Of a DNA stretch of 64,000 bases, positions 49,151 to 62,119 are shown piece after piece. The notes beneath the pieces are model-generated. The model saw only the letters and a list, made by a program, of their open reading frames with translations, had not been told where the DNA came from and ran no database searches. Origin of the DNA: Myrica gale. Lineage: Eukaryota; Streptophyta; Magnoliopsida; Fagales; Myricaceae. The stretch is taken from NCBI GenBank assembly GCA_963930655.1, contig OZ005611.1:22617001-22681000 (forward strand), read 5' to 3'. The position numbers and the translations under genes are program-made. The number at the start of each line of letters is the position of its first letter. Position 1 is the stretch's first letter.

Positions 49151-52100
49151 AGCAGGAATGGAGAGGTCAATTGAAAGAAAATGTTAAATGTTAAGACGAG
49201 ATGCTGTACTTGTTCGGTTCATCGCAATCTTTACTCTTTCTTGATTTATTAGGAACATTATCTTTCGATTCTTTATGCTTGTTCGTGAGATATTTAATAG
49301 GAATAATTTGACTTTGATCTGCATAGAACACGTTGTTGTTCTAATTGAACAATATTATATGTTAGCAGAGAACTTTAGAGGATGAGACAGTAAGTTGTTA
49401 CTTTTGAGGACTATGCGAAGTTCCATGTAATTAGTTATATGTTAATGTCAACTATTTATTGAGTGAAATTTATTTCATTGGCACACTCAGCTCATCTCTA
49501 TCATTCCTTCCTCTTTCGAAGACTGAGGTTCTTGTAATCTATGTCGTCTACATGACCTCTATAAGGGCCGTTAGTCGGATTGGGCCTATTCGGCCTATAT
49601 CGAATCTATAGGGTTAAAGAAATAGGTTCATGCAAGCCATTAGACGGCCCAGGAGAGACCTGCATGAGCCACCATTTGATGAGGTCTTGGGCCATAAATC
49701 AAAGACGTGCCTTGAAGTTAGAGTTATCCAAATCCTCTTATTAAGTTTTCCACTTAAGTTCTCCTACACAATATGTGATCTCAACACTTAAACCGTCCAA
49801 ATAGTGATTGTTCATCGTCGTCGCTCGGCCCAGAAGGGAATAAAAAATATTGAAGAATATGAAGTGAGTATACATTTTTAAAAATTGAGAAACATTTTGC
49901 TGCTATGAAAGTTACACCACTTGAACTCCTCTTATAAAAACCCTTTCAAACTCACTCTACCGGTTGTAAGTGCATAGAACATATCAATACAAACAAAAAG
50001 TATTCACTAACCATGTCACGAAGAATAAGACTCTCTCTCTCTTCCTCTCGGATGAAAATAATAAACTAAGAAGTTAAAAACAATGTGCTGAATAAAGAAA
50101 TAACGTTTGAAACTCACCAAAGAGAATAACGAAGGAAAGTCGAATGAGAGCCTTTTATTTATTTATTTTTTTAGGTTTTTCAAGTCTAGGGATTTGGAGA
50201 GTGGGCCTTGAGGAGTTTGAAATGGGAGATTTAGGAAGAAATTGAAAAAAATGCATGTGCCAATCGTATCGGTCATGTTGGATTAAGAGACACGTGTCAT
50301 GCGTCTATTGAGTGTAACATAGTCAGTGTTGGTCACGTCAGCAAATTCCATTTAGAAATAGATGGCAGGTAGATGAAAAGACCAACATGAAAAATGTGTC
50401 ATATCTCAAGGAAGCAGGAAAACAAAAAATTCTCTAAGACTAATCTAGACTAGTGGATGATCTTAGCCTAATTCTAATTGCTCGGCAAATTACCCTATAT
50501 TTTAATGAAACTAAGATTGATCTATGGAGCTAATTTGATTCACCGTGCATTATTTTTCATAATCCTCATCCTAATCAATGTTGCACAGTTTAACATATTT
50601 TGCACTCAAAAAATAGATTCTGAAATTGATGGCTATTCCTATAGAAGATCCATACTAACTCAACCAAGCTGTATCTCCTTGCCTACTCGGGTTGGCCATA
50701 TGCCATTTTCTTTCTCTTTGTTTCTTTTTCTTAAGAATTTTCTGTTCACACAATCCATGCGAAAAAATTATTCAGACTTCATCTATGTGATTTGAAAAAC
50801 AAACTATTAGGCAGCACTTGGAAGATGTTCCAGAAAGATATTATGCCTACGAGAAAGCTGCTAAGTTACACCAAAAGAGTAAGAAATTGTTTCCACTGAA
50901 TGCACAACGAAATCAGGTCCTCAGTCAAGGCAACTGTAACTCAATTTTCCAAATTTCAGATTGGTGAACTTACAAGAAGACAACCTGACAACAGACAAAA
51001 TGTGTGCCATATGAATGCTAAGACCAACTCTTAAGAGCTAGCCATTTTCAGCTTCTTTTCCAGCCTTGGTGTCTCTAATTAACCTCCAAAAAGAGAGGGA
51101 GAAATTGAAGAAAAAAGCAGGGTCTAGAGGGGGACTCCTGCAATGCTATCCAAACTCTACTTGTCGAACTCCCGTATGATCCCTCCATCCTCTACAAGAG
51201 GAAAGTAAAGGAATGTTGCCATCAGATCCATCAAAAAGCACAAATGTAGAATCGGGCAATGATAAGACTTGCAGCAATGGAAAATATATAGACAGCATTA
51301 GTACAACAGATGATTAAACTGTCACGGGTATCAAACATATAAGGAATTAAGTGGCTACCATTATTTAACAAAAAATGTTTTTGCTCATCCAAACATGGGC
51401 TAAAAGAAGAGAAAACTTGAGAAACAAAGGAAAGAAAACAAAAAGGAAGAAAACCGGTGGAGGAGGAGGTTCCGCTTTGCCAGCTATGTCCCTGGTGTGG
51501 CATGGCTGCCATCCACCCCTTGCAGCGTGGCTCAGCTGTAAAAGCCCCCCTGGCTGGGTGTGTGATTCAGTTTTCATCTACCCCTTGCAGCTATGTCCCT
51601 GGTGTGGCAGGGCTGCAATCCACCCCTTGCATTTTTAATTATTTCAGTTTTCATCTATTTTGTAACTTGAAGCAGCATGGGGAGAACATGTTGAAAATGC
51701 GCAGTGGGAAAATTTTGTTAACTTTTTTCATTTCTTCCTCGTCTCAGGAAACAATGCCAAATTTTTTTTCACTTTTATTCTGATTTTGCAAAGTAATGGC
51801 CTAACGGTTTTTGGGTGAGAAACCTGTTTTGATACTTGAAAGCTGAAAAAATAAAATATTTGGAAAAAAGCCCTCAACTTCCATTCATCTTTCTTTTTCT
51901 ACTTTCTTTACGTCTGAATATTTCAAGTTAGCAATGACGAGCTACCAAGTGCAGCAGTACCCTCCAAGTAGTCCTCAACATGGTGGTGACCACTACTCAG
52001 AGGACAAGAAACCGAAAGAATTAACATTCTAAAGTCAGGGGGATATCTTTGACCTTCTTGTTTATCCATATCTCTGCCAGCATCCCAGCACCGACTCAAC

Positions 52101-52239
52101 CTGCAATACATGCCCCATAGAAGGCAATGGCAGTCTGGCAGATGGCAGGGATCTTCGAGGAAGGAAATAGCATTCTGGAATCTGTCTTATCTTTCTTGGA
52201 AGCCGCTTCCTTATAACTGGTTTTGCACCGGGATCCTTC
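49151..52239. other. Non-genic spacer
   Basis: I see no supported gene. Frames at 50478-50795 and 51231-51783 show no recognisable domain. Confidence 0.4.
51479..51655. repeat. Tandem duplication, about 108 bp
   Basis: CAGCTATGTCCCTGGTGTGG, followed by a GGCTGC and CATCCACCCCTTGC sequence, occurs near 51479 and again near 51588. TTTTCATCTA segments follow each copy. Confidence 0.75.
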
Positions 52240-52249
52240 TGCAAGTCAC

Positions 52250-52487
52250 GGCAAAAGTTACTGTGTGAGTGTATGAGTGGACGGATGAGATTAGAAGTTG
52301 AGAAATCTAATGGCTGAGAAAACGCCACTTCATTTAATGAATTCGACCCGTTAACCTGACCCGCGAAACCGACCCGATTTTATTAAATGATGTGGCATTT
52401 TTTCAGCCATTAGATTTCTCAACTTCTAATCTCACTCGTCCACTCACACACTCACACAATCATCTCACTCACACAATAACCATGGCC
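52250..52487. mobile_element. Mutator-like MITE (GTTATTGTGTGAGTG family), third copy
   Basis: TGCAAGTCAC lies at 52240-52249 and 52488-52497, a perfect 10-bp duplication. The arms begin GGCAAAAGTTACTGTGTGAG and end in the near inverse. It is a close relative of 48894-49140. Confidence 0.93.
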
Positions 52488-52497
52488 TGCAAGTCAC

Positions 52498-53673
52498 TGC
52501 CAATAGCTTTCTAGTCAACCCCTTTGAAGGGGTCTTTGTCTCTTCAGTTCCCATGACTATCTTGAGAGCTCAAGTTTGCAAAATCAAAGCCACAATTCAA
52601 GACAAAGCCACAAAACTTCAGTGGTACAGAAACCCAATAGAATGAGAACATGAGATAACTGTCATGTTATGCGTTCTAGAAAGAGAGATTCATTCCTCCC
52701 TATAGAACCTTCTCCTCCTTTGCCTGACCCCACCCCATCGTCTTTGCTCTGGGAGGGCTCTCCCCTCCCTCTCCTCTCCTCCGGCTACAGTCCTGGTGGC
52801 CGGAGGTTCCATTTTCCTTAGTTTTTCGGCCTTTTTTTGTGCTCTCTTTGCTTGTTTTGGAGGTTATATCTCGGCCTCTTCGGTGGTTTTTGGTATACAC
52901 GGGCCCCCACGGTGGCTTTCCTCTCCTCTCGGTGTCCAGTTCTGGCCAAGAGTGGAGGCAATCGGTCGCGCATGAGCCCTCACGCGCGTCTGCGCACGCG
53001 TGGATCTCACGCACCCGACCTCCTTTGCCTCCCCTCTTGCTGTTTTGCACGTTTTTTGAGGTCTGGCCCTGCCTCGCGTGCTCAGCCCTGTTGGCGGTCC
53101 CTGTTGTCTCTGACCTGTTTTCCTTTGCCGGCGCCTAGAGGTCATGCGCGAGTGTGTTGCCTAGGGGCCCAGTGTTTTTGCTATTCAAAAGTTCAGAGTT
53201 TTAATAAAAATTGTAGATTTTTTAGGATTTAAATTGAATTTCAAATTTTTTTAGTTTGTGATTAAAATTTCAAAACTAAAAATGACAGGTTATTATTAAA
53301 TATTCAAGGCCAAAATTTGTATTTCAAAATTTGAACAATAATTCTTGATGGAAGCGTCATTTCGTCAAAAAAATTAAACTCAATGACTAAAATTTGAAAA
53401 TATTAAACCTAATGACTAAAAAATAAAAGAGCTTAAAATTTAAGAACTAAAATGTCAATTTTTTTTATCACATCAATTGTTGAGTTGTCAGTTGAAGTGA
53501 CCAGGCAAATAAACTGATCCATTGTAAGCCCAGGACTCAAAAATAAAATGCCCGTATACAATCAAACCGGAAGAGGGAAATCATTAGCAGACGAAAGCAG
53601 CTCATGCGCTAAACCCTACTACGTTGTTGTGAAGTTATTGGAACGGTAGAGAGAGACTCGAAATAGATAATCA
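52498..53673. other. Spacer upstream of the SMG9-like gene
   Basis: 52720-53160 is unusually GC-rich and gives overlapping open frames on both strands, none with a recognisable domain. 53160-53560 is AT-rich. The last ~100 bases are probably the SMG9-like leader, with a GAGAGAGA tract near 53648. Confidence 0.4.
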
Positions 53674-56600
53674 ATGGCTGGGTCCACCGGCGTCTCCGGT
53701 TCGTCGAATCCCTCTCCGACTCCACCTCCTCCAAAAATTCTGTTAGCGAAGCCCGGGCTGGTCACTGGCGGACCGGTAGCAAGTACGTACGGACGTGGCG
53801 GTGCTGCCGATGATGAAACGGTGTCCCTTCGGTCCCGCCTTCCTCCAATTGGCTCTCTTAACCTCCTCTCAGATTCCTGGGACTTCCATATCGATCGCTT
53901 CCTCCCTGTACTCTCTGTCTCTCTGTCTCTCTCCAAAGTTGCATATATTTCAATATAAACGGGATTCAGAATTTCGTACTCTTAAAATCTCTCTCTAATA
54001 CGAGGGACATTCTTTTGAAAAAATGGAAGGTAATGAACAAAAGATTAGCCTGTTGTCTATTGTAGCCAAGAAAGTCGAAGAACTTTACGGAAGGTAAAAT
54101 GAAAGAAATTTAGTGTGAAAGCGTTATTGGTAATTTAGCGTACGGGAAATGTTCCGTGGCCTAGCTTAACTGAAGTAACAACTATTTTGGAAAAGAAGCA
54201 GAAATTTGAAATTGGATTATTTCTCAGTAACCAAACATCGGGATACTTTTTACTTTTTTGTGTTCTGTTTTTTGGACTTAAAAAGAAATAAAAGATCAAC
54301 TCAGTGAGCCAAGTGAGTTGGTTGTGCTCGGGTGAGCTGGAACAACTGTCAAAATCATTGAAAATTTGATATATATTTGTTCTTCAGTTTCTCTGCAATC
54401 AAAACGACCAATTGTCTTAATTTTGCAGTTTTTAACTGAGAATACGGATTTTACGGTGGTGGGAGTGATTGGTCCTACTGGGGTGGGAAAATCGACGATT
54501 ATGAATGAGCTCTATGGATTTGATGCAAGCTCACCTGGTGAGTGTTCAGTACTTTATTTTTCAGTGACTAAAGAGAATGAAGATTAATGGAAGAACATTT
54601 TTATGTGACTGTGCTTTTTCCCATTAAGAGTTGCTGATTGAAAGCCATTATTTCATCTGCGATCGTGTTTCCTTTATATATTGTTTTTTTATAAGCTCAT
54701 TTATATATGGTTATAAGCCGTAAATTTGGATTATAGATGGATTTTTTTTTTTGAAATATTGGCAGAATCACTGTGCTTGGTGGTGCTTACTGACTTCAAT
54801 CACTCTCTTTCGTTTAAATTGAAGTACTTCAATGTGCTAACTTCAGTACACTAGCTTACAGGAATGCTTCCACCATTTGCAATTCAGTCAAATGATACTA
54901 GAGCAATGGCAAGACATTGTACTGTGGGCATTGAACCAAGGATATCTGCTGAACGTATTATCCTTCTTGATACCCAGGTTTTATGCTAACGTTGTTCAGT
55001 TGTTTTTTTCTTTGATCATATACTTCTCTTTTGTTCTAGAAATAATGTTAAAATTTCTTTCTCTAATGCACTTTTTTTTTTAATGCCACTCTTTTGTATA
55101 TGTTGTATCTTACAAATAAAGTCACAAATATCAATGAATGACTGTGTCCCTAAATATCTAACTTTTGGCATGCGTATATTCAACCTAATTAATCATGCAT
55201 TTTGGATTTGCAAGCAATTTGCATTTTGGATGTTCCAAACTATTAGAAAGATGTTTCTAATCGAATATCATGGATGCGTACTAGAATGTCGATTAGTAAG
55301 AAAAGAAGAAGAAGAAAAAGACATGAAAATGCGGGAAGATTTTGGCACAAAGCCAATACATAATGAAAGCTAGCTGAAGTAAGGCAGGCAACATTGAAAA
55401 GAATCATGGTATTACACCCCAGGATTGGAAAGATGGAAAAGAGTAGGAAGATGGAAATCCTCCTAGGTGCTGAGAATAGAAGGAGCCAACAAACTGCAAG
55501 ATAACCTTTAGACCTTAGGAAAAGAATCAGAGCCCCAAGACTATCTAATAGTGTTGACTCCAATACGCAGTATGATGATGCTACTGCTCATGACCTGAGA
55601 ATTGAGGAACTGGTAAATACTAGTTAGCTTGGTTGTAAACTATTTAGTTATATTCTATATCTTTTGTAGGCATTGGAGTTTGTCAGGAAGAGTTGTGGTC
55701 TAGACTCGTGTTTTGTTATTGAGAAGTTAGCTTTAAGAGGTTGCTTTCTTTTGCGTTTGATGAGGCATGAGTATCATCATGAATGTCTCTCCCTTTTTTC
55801 TCTCTCGGTGAAAAGGAAGTCAATGCTCATGGTATGAGCAATGAATGTTTAACATGCGATGAGAATTTTAAAGCTACATCTTGTTGCCTTTTGTTTTTAA
55901 TGTTTTCAGGTGTTCTTGGCACTGTCATACATATTGTACTACTGTGTTGTCTCTTTATTCAATCGAGATAAATTCTTCTTGACTTGCAGCCCATATTTAG
56001 TCCTTCTGTTTTAGCTGAGATTATGAGACCTGATGGTTCATCCACAATCTCTGTGCTAAGTGGCGAGTCTGTGTCTGCTGAATTGGCTCATGAACTTATG
56101 AGTATTCAGGTAACATTAGAAACTAAGACCAAAGAAATTTGTGAACAGGTTTTGTATTTCCTGGTTTTTGTTTTTTTGACATGAAACTGTTGAAGTTTAA
56201 AGATCTAATGAACTTGTCCTTTCTGCGATGCGGCAATGAACCCTTCTAGCTTGGCGTTCTACTAGCATCCATCTGTCACATAGTGCTTGTGGTATCAGAG
56301 GGAGTTCACGATCACAACATGTGGCAATTGATGTTGACAGTAAGGCTCTCTTCTTTTTTACTGATTCCCATATGTTCTACATATCCTCAAAAAAGCCAAT
56401 GTGGAAGCATGCTACTTGTGTTACTAATTCTTGAGAGATTTTATGACACCACAAACTTCTAAATGTGATATGCTCTATAATTCTGTTGAAATTTCTGTCA
56501 CATATGGGTTTGAATGGGATTCCTAGTCATATGTGGTTCTCACGTTATCTGATCTTTAGACTGTCAGTCAGAATCACTCCCCCCCCCCTCCAAAAAAAAA

Positions 56601-58602
56601 ACAATCCCCTTTTTTTCCCCCCAAGAAAGATGTTTGAAATTGTCTGTTCGTCTTTAGCTTTGGCTTATAGTTATTTCCCTCCTCTTCTAATATTTTTCTG
56701 CCATTCCAATTCCTCTGACAGTAGTGGACCGTGAATTACGCTTTAACAGCCAACCTGCACAGTGCTTTGCTGTACTAGTAATTGGTGGTCAAAGTGGTTT
56801 TTGTCACTATAAAATAACTACATTTTCAACTGCTTAAATCGTATGTTCATTGTCGGAGATCAACAGATAATGTAATCTGGTGTTTTCCTTTTATCATTGT
56901 CATTTCTGTCTTGCCTACTCTATCTAAGGTCTGTAAAACTGGCGTTACAGTCGAATAACAACTTGCAAAACTGATTATTTCTTTGGAAGTTAAAATTGGA
57001 TGAAGTAAAAGTATAGCTTATCGTCAAACTATTTTTGTAGAGGATGGATGGAGGGTTCTGAGCGAGTAGCATGGGCAAAATCATAAACTCTATGCTGGTA
57101 AATGAAACATTTTTGTGAATGAAAAAGTGTAACATTTCTGTTAATAGGTTTTGGAGCTGCATTAACTTCTTTTAATTGTTTTAGGGAATTCCTTTCTACA
57201 TTTTGTTTCTTTTTTTCCTATATTTTTTACCCCATTATCTTTTGCATCATATCTCTATGCAGGTTGACTTGTTGAAGCATGGCATACCTGACCCATCTTC
57301 AATCCTCCCTTCTCATTCCCAGAGCTCAAGTCGGGGGCCTGAAAAGGAAAACAAAGATAACATCCATAAAAATGAGGAGTATATGGCTGCTCCAGTTTTT
57401 GTCCACACAAAGTGAGTGACTTTTCCTCGGCACAATTTTATGAGATTGAATCTCATAAACGAATGAAATAGTCACTTTTTGAGTTTAAATAATGCCACAA
57501 GTTATAGGCATGGTTTAAAGATTTGAGGAACAAACAGAATCTTGTACGACCTTGTGGTTCTGTATCTTGTTCTGCACAGAAAGTTAGGGTAATAGAGGCA
57601 ACTCGTCTATTTGCCTTTTTTTTCATTGTTTGCAGATTGCATGATGAAGAAGCCAGTCCAAGGATTTTTTCCCAACTTAGGAAGGCTATTTCACACTATT
57701 TCAGCACATCTTCGTTCATGAGAGACAAATATAGGGATATGACCAAAGATCTACCACTAGATTCTGTGGCTTCTGGTAGTCAGTGTGATGAATCTGATTC
57801 TGCATGGCCGGATTTGTTTGTTCTCTCTCGTAAGAACAAGGGTGATTCCCCCATATCTCAATATGAAAGTCACATTTCCGCACTATGGAAATTGCGGGAT
57901 CAGGTTTCCCTCTCTACCTCTCTCTTTATCTTTCTCACACTGAAACGCTAATTTCGATATGCTATGCCGGTGTGATATTTGTATATAGGTAACACCAAAA
58001 GGAATTAAATAGATTCAAACAATAAAATTAGCTTTGGAGCTACAAATGACAAAAGAAAACTAATCTACAATCCGGGGGTGACATTTCTGAAAAATCGAAC
58101 TTTTAGAGGTCTAACTCGAAAAAATGTTGTATTGAGCGTTTTTCATTTTCTTTCTTTTATGTGAATCATTAGTATTTTTCCACGCATAGGAGGGATGAAT
58201 AGTGTATATACTCCATGACATTCATTAATTCCCTTTTTCTGTTTAAGAAAATTCAAAAACTTTCCCAAACAAATCTGTGCCAGAACTAGATTTTCATTTG
58301 CATATACATATCTAAAATCGTATGAAGTCTGTTTTGAATTGTCTGTGTTCCACATCACGGGAGCATATATACCGTTTTCGACCTTTGTCTGTCTTCTTTT
58401 TCTCCTTCAAATATATGACAAGTGCATTTGAAGTACTTTTCTCTCGCAGGTTCTATCCATGCATGGCCCTTCATTTGCAAGAACTGTATCTGAACGTGAT
58501 TGGTTGAAGAATTCTGCCAAGATTTGGGAACTTGTTAAGAACTCCCCAGTAATTGCAGAATACTGCAGGACACTTCAAAATTCTGGTTTGTTTAGGAGGT
58601 AG
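53674..58602 (+). CDS. SMG9: SMG9-like nonsense-mediated mRNA decay factor
   Basis: SMG9 partners SMG8 to restrain the SMG1 kinase, which phosphorylates UPF1 in nonsense-mediated decay. Exons are 53674-53907, 54429-54537, 54862-54977, 55990-56109, 56250-56339, 57263-57411, 57636-57903 and 58450-58602. They sum to 413 codons (412 aa), and all introns are GT/AG. The N-terminus is Pro/Ser/Gly-rich and probably disordered. A P-loop GPTGVGKS is at residues 93-100, followed by the family signature ILLDTQPIFSPSVL at the exon 3/4 junction and a hydrophobic strand SICHIVLVVSEG. The C-terminus (exon 8) ends NSGLFRR. The protein is shorter than the roughly 520-aa human one, mainly at the N-terminus. No lesion is visible. 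The start is the first ATG that continues into the conserved frame. Confidence 0.93.
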
Positions 58603-59349
58603 CTGGCCCCAAGTCTTTCCAATTGCATCTGCTAAATCAAACTCTTTGATCGACTGTCTTGGTCCCACATAGCATTTAGCTAGTTTTATTGTCTTATTTC
58701 ATGTATATATCATGTTCATGGTCTACTTTTTATGCTCCCCGCGGCTCACACCTGGTGCTCTTGAAGATGAACTTCATTTATTTGCTTCCATTTTTGGAAC
58801 TTCTAGGCTTAGGCACTGGCTGTTGTCGCTTTTTATGCTGGTATGAAGGTCGAGTGATGATCCCTAAGTATTTACCTGGGCCTTAAATGGGCTAATTGGG
58901 CTTTCTCTTTTCTGGGCTTAACATTGTTTTGGACCTAGTTTTTGGGCTTTCTTTTTTGTCCAAAAAAAGAAAGCGACGAAAAAATGTCAGTGATTGTTCT
59001 TTTGCTTCTTTTTTCCCCTTGATAACACAGGAGTTTACTTTATAGCCACATATTATTCAGAAATATATATTAAAAACAAACAATGTACAGGCTTCTGAAC
59101 TCTGGACCCTAAAGAGTAGCGACTCCATCCCAGCTCAAACGTGAATATTTTTGGACAGAAAAAAAGGACCTTTATCGTGGCATCACTTCCTTGAGTTTGA
59201 CAAATATATTATCATCCAATATTACAGGTTATATATAGCCCATGTTTGGATGGCACAAAATTTTTTCACCCTCACTTTTTTTATTAACTTCAATACTTTT
59301 TTATTTGCAAATGTAAACAATTTTTTCATAATCTGAAGAGAATTTATAC
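58603..59349. other. Non-genic stretch downstream of the SMG9-like gene
   Basis: This is probably SMG9 3' untranslated region followed by spacer. I see no supported gene. Confidence 0.45.
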
Positions 59350-59359
59350 TACCTCCAAC

Positions 59360-59548
59360 CCACAGGGGTTTGGTCTAGTGGTAAGGCAACGGTTTGGGTT
59401 CTCATATGTCCCAAAGTTTGAGCCCCAACACGTCATTAACGCCCCTGACTTATCGGGGGTGTGTTTGGTGGGGTTCTGACACATGCCCTTAAGTAGTGGC
59501 CCAACCTTGAGAGCTCCTGGGTTATAAAAAAAAAATATATATATATAT
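59360..59548 (+). mobile_element. tRNA-derived SINE, second family
   Basis: A box-A-like TGGTCTAGTGGTAAGGC lies near 59371 and a weak box-B-like GTTTGAGCCCC near 59417. The unit ends in poly-A plus TA repeats. TACCTCCAAC occurs at 59350-59359 and 59549-59558, a 10-bp target duplication. The sequence differs from the SINE at 7430. Confidence 0.8.
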
Positions 59549-59558
59549 TACCTCCAAC

Positions 59559-61389
59559 AACAAAAATTTTACCACCATCCAAACCAAATAAGGATCTACC
59601 TCTTCACCAGTAAATTCTTGAAGAAATATTATTTAGTGGTCATGTTCTTCTGCTGAATTAAGTTGCTGTAGCGTTTGCTGTTGCTAGGAGGATTAATAAG
59701 AGAGGACTCTTACATAGGTCCACTGCAAAATGCTTAAAATTTATCCGAATTATTTAATGTGGGATTTTTTAAAATCTAATTAATAATCCGAAATTGTCGT
59801 TGAATACTTGATAATGACTTGGTGGCCAGATCTGTGACTTGTGGCAATTAATTATAAAGGAAGATAAAAACGTCTTATCTTGAAGTACCAAAGTGGGCCC
59901 TCTCTCTCAACCTTCGATCTACTGCCACGTGTCAGATTAAGATCCTCGTATCCATAAAGAACAACATGATTAAGATAGCACAATATTACTCAATTCTTTG
60001 AATATGGGTCCCACTATTTTTAAATGGCAAGGGGAACGATGCGGTGTGCCAAACGATGCCGCTTCCTCTCTCTCACACCGTACTAAAAACCAGTAGAAAG
60101 TAGAAACCGACGATAGAAACTGCAATGTTAACCGAAGAGCGAAAAAGGGCATCGCCATTTAGAAAAAAAAGAAAAGAAAAAGGGCATCGCCAAAGCCATT
60201 GCCTTCTCTGACATGCGTCTTCTTTTCTTTTGGTCCTATTTTCTTCTGGATCTTCCTTCGCAGATTGATGCTTACCCACTTTCTCATCTCCATCACAATT
60301 ATCTAATTCATTCCAATCTCGCTCTCTCTCTCTCTTGGCTTGTCTCTGTTTTTCTCTATCTTACCTTAGTTTTTTTTTTTTCTTTCCAAAAATGTGAGTT
60401 CTCTTTAGTGTACATTTATTTCTTAGCTTTCGCGGATCGTTTTAGTTCATCAGGTTGTTGCACGAGTCGTTTCAGCTACTCTGTGTGATCGTGTTGGTGG
60501 GGTGCACGAATTTTGGGTGATTTTCAAATTTATGCATCGGTCTTTCCATTAGGTTTTTCTGGGTCTCTGTTATTTCGGGTCCGTTTCTTTGTAGGGAGCA
60601 ATATTACATTTATTGCCTCCTTAATTTTGTTCAGCTATCTCTTTTGATTTTAAGCCTTGTTTTCTTTTTCCTAGTGGTCATGCTTGGAATGGTGATATAC
60701 TGATATGGGGTGTGCTTGGTGGCAGCTGTATGGAAATTGGTTCTGATCAAACATCTATATTTCAGTATTATGTAACCTTATTGATCTCGTCCAAATTAAG
60801 TATAATCTGAACCAATACCCGGTTCCTTAGAGAACAGAGTGTTATGCTTTCCGTTCCGAAGACCTGTAGTTTTGACCTGAACTAATTTGCTTTCATTCAA
60901 GTATTGGGTGGATTAATGAATTGCGTTGATGTTTCTTGTAAGCTGAAGGTCATGTGAATTGGATAGTCTTTCTCAAGGGAGTCATCTGATACCTGATGGG
61001 TTCGTCGACCTATTTGATGTCATCTTTTCTCTCTCAACCAAACAGTATTCCTTGGCTGGCGACCTCGTTAATGGCTTTCTTTCATTAAATCAGGCAAAAA
61101 GTTGTTGATTCTATTCCGGAATCTTTACATTTCATAATTACTTCTCAGTTGTTTAATCCTATTTCTGATACGGTTCCGTACCCGATAAAGGTTCTTGTAT
61201 CCTTCAAGAGATGCTGGTTCTCAGAACCTTCCATTCTAGTATGAATTTTCATAGGTATTATCTTTTTATTGCTAAGTTCATGCACCTAAACTCCCGCCAG
61301 TGACCTTTCTCTGTAATTTCCTTGGGAGCTGATTTTCAGTAAAAATATCAGCTCTTGTGTAACGTGTTGTTCACTAAACCATATGCGCG
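59559..61389 (+). promoter_or_regulatory. Probable promoter, leader and first intron of the gene at 62120
   Basis: CT-rich tracts near 60300-60345 resemble a plant leader region, and 60380-61380 has the T-rich composition of a leader intron. I cannot place the transcription start or the leader exon precisely, and the link to the gene at 62120 is inference. Confidence 0.35.
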
Positions 61390-61907
61390 GCCATTTTGGG
61401 TCTAACTATTGATAATCTCCGTAGAAGGGGGCTGATCCTTGCTGATTGGTGCTTTTTATGTCGCTGCGGTGGGGAGTCGGTTGATCATGTTTTGTTGCAT
61501 TGTCCTTATGCGAGTGGATTATGGTTCCATGTGCTCAAAATTCTGAATTTTCAATGGGTTATGCCTGAGAAGGTGGAAGGGGTGCTGAGGTGTTGGCATC
61601 GAAGCTTCAGAAACCCTTTTGCTAAGACTATTTGGAGAATGATTCCACATTGTATCTGGTGGTGCCTTTGGCGTGAGCGCAATAATAGATGTTTTGAGGA
61701 TTGTTCCTTGTCCTTGGTTAGGTTGCAGGGTGTGCTGTTGTCTTTACTGTTTTCTTGGGTGAACTCGGCGCTTGGTTGCCCCTTTATTGATTTTCTAGAT
61801 TTCGTTAGTTTTCTGGCTTGTTTAGAATAGTGGTTGCGGTATAGTCTTTGTACTGTGTTCACTTTTCTAATGAGATTGGCTTATTTATCAAAAAAAAAAA
61901 AAATAGA
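61390..61907 (+). mobile_element. 5'-truncated LINE ending in poly-A
   Basis: The plus frame 61396-61830 is the zinc-binding region at the C-terminus of plant non-LTR reverse transcriptases (zf-RVT): NLRRRGLILADWCFLCRC, then DHVLLHCPYASGLWFHV, then IWWCLWRERNNRCF. A run of A follows at about 61890-61903, as expected for a LINE 3' end. The reverse transcriptase core is absent. I did not find a convincing target duplication. Confidence 0.85.
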
Positions 61908-62119
61908 TAAGCTTGTCCGTTCTACTTATCATTCTCGTGTCATTGGGAAGTTCCGACTGATGTTTACTTCAAAATGGTACCTTGTCTTAATTTCTGGTAT
62001 ATTTTGTGACAGCAAAGATTGATATTACATAGACTGAGAAGACACTTTGAATGGTTGTTTATCTAATTTTAGCAAACTCTAGTTTTATAGAGTAAGATGT
62101 GTCTACGAATGGAAGACTG

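Noticed and set aside
52700..53232. Cluster of overlapping frames on both strands
   Set aside because: High GC removes stop codons in several frames at once; none of the translations looks like a known protein.
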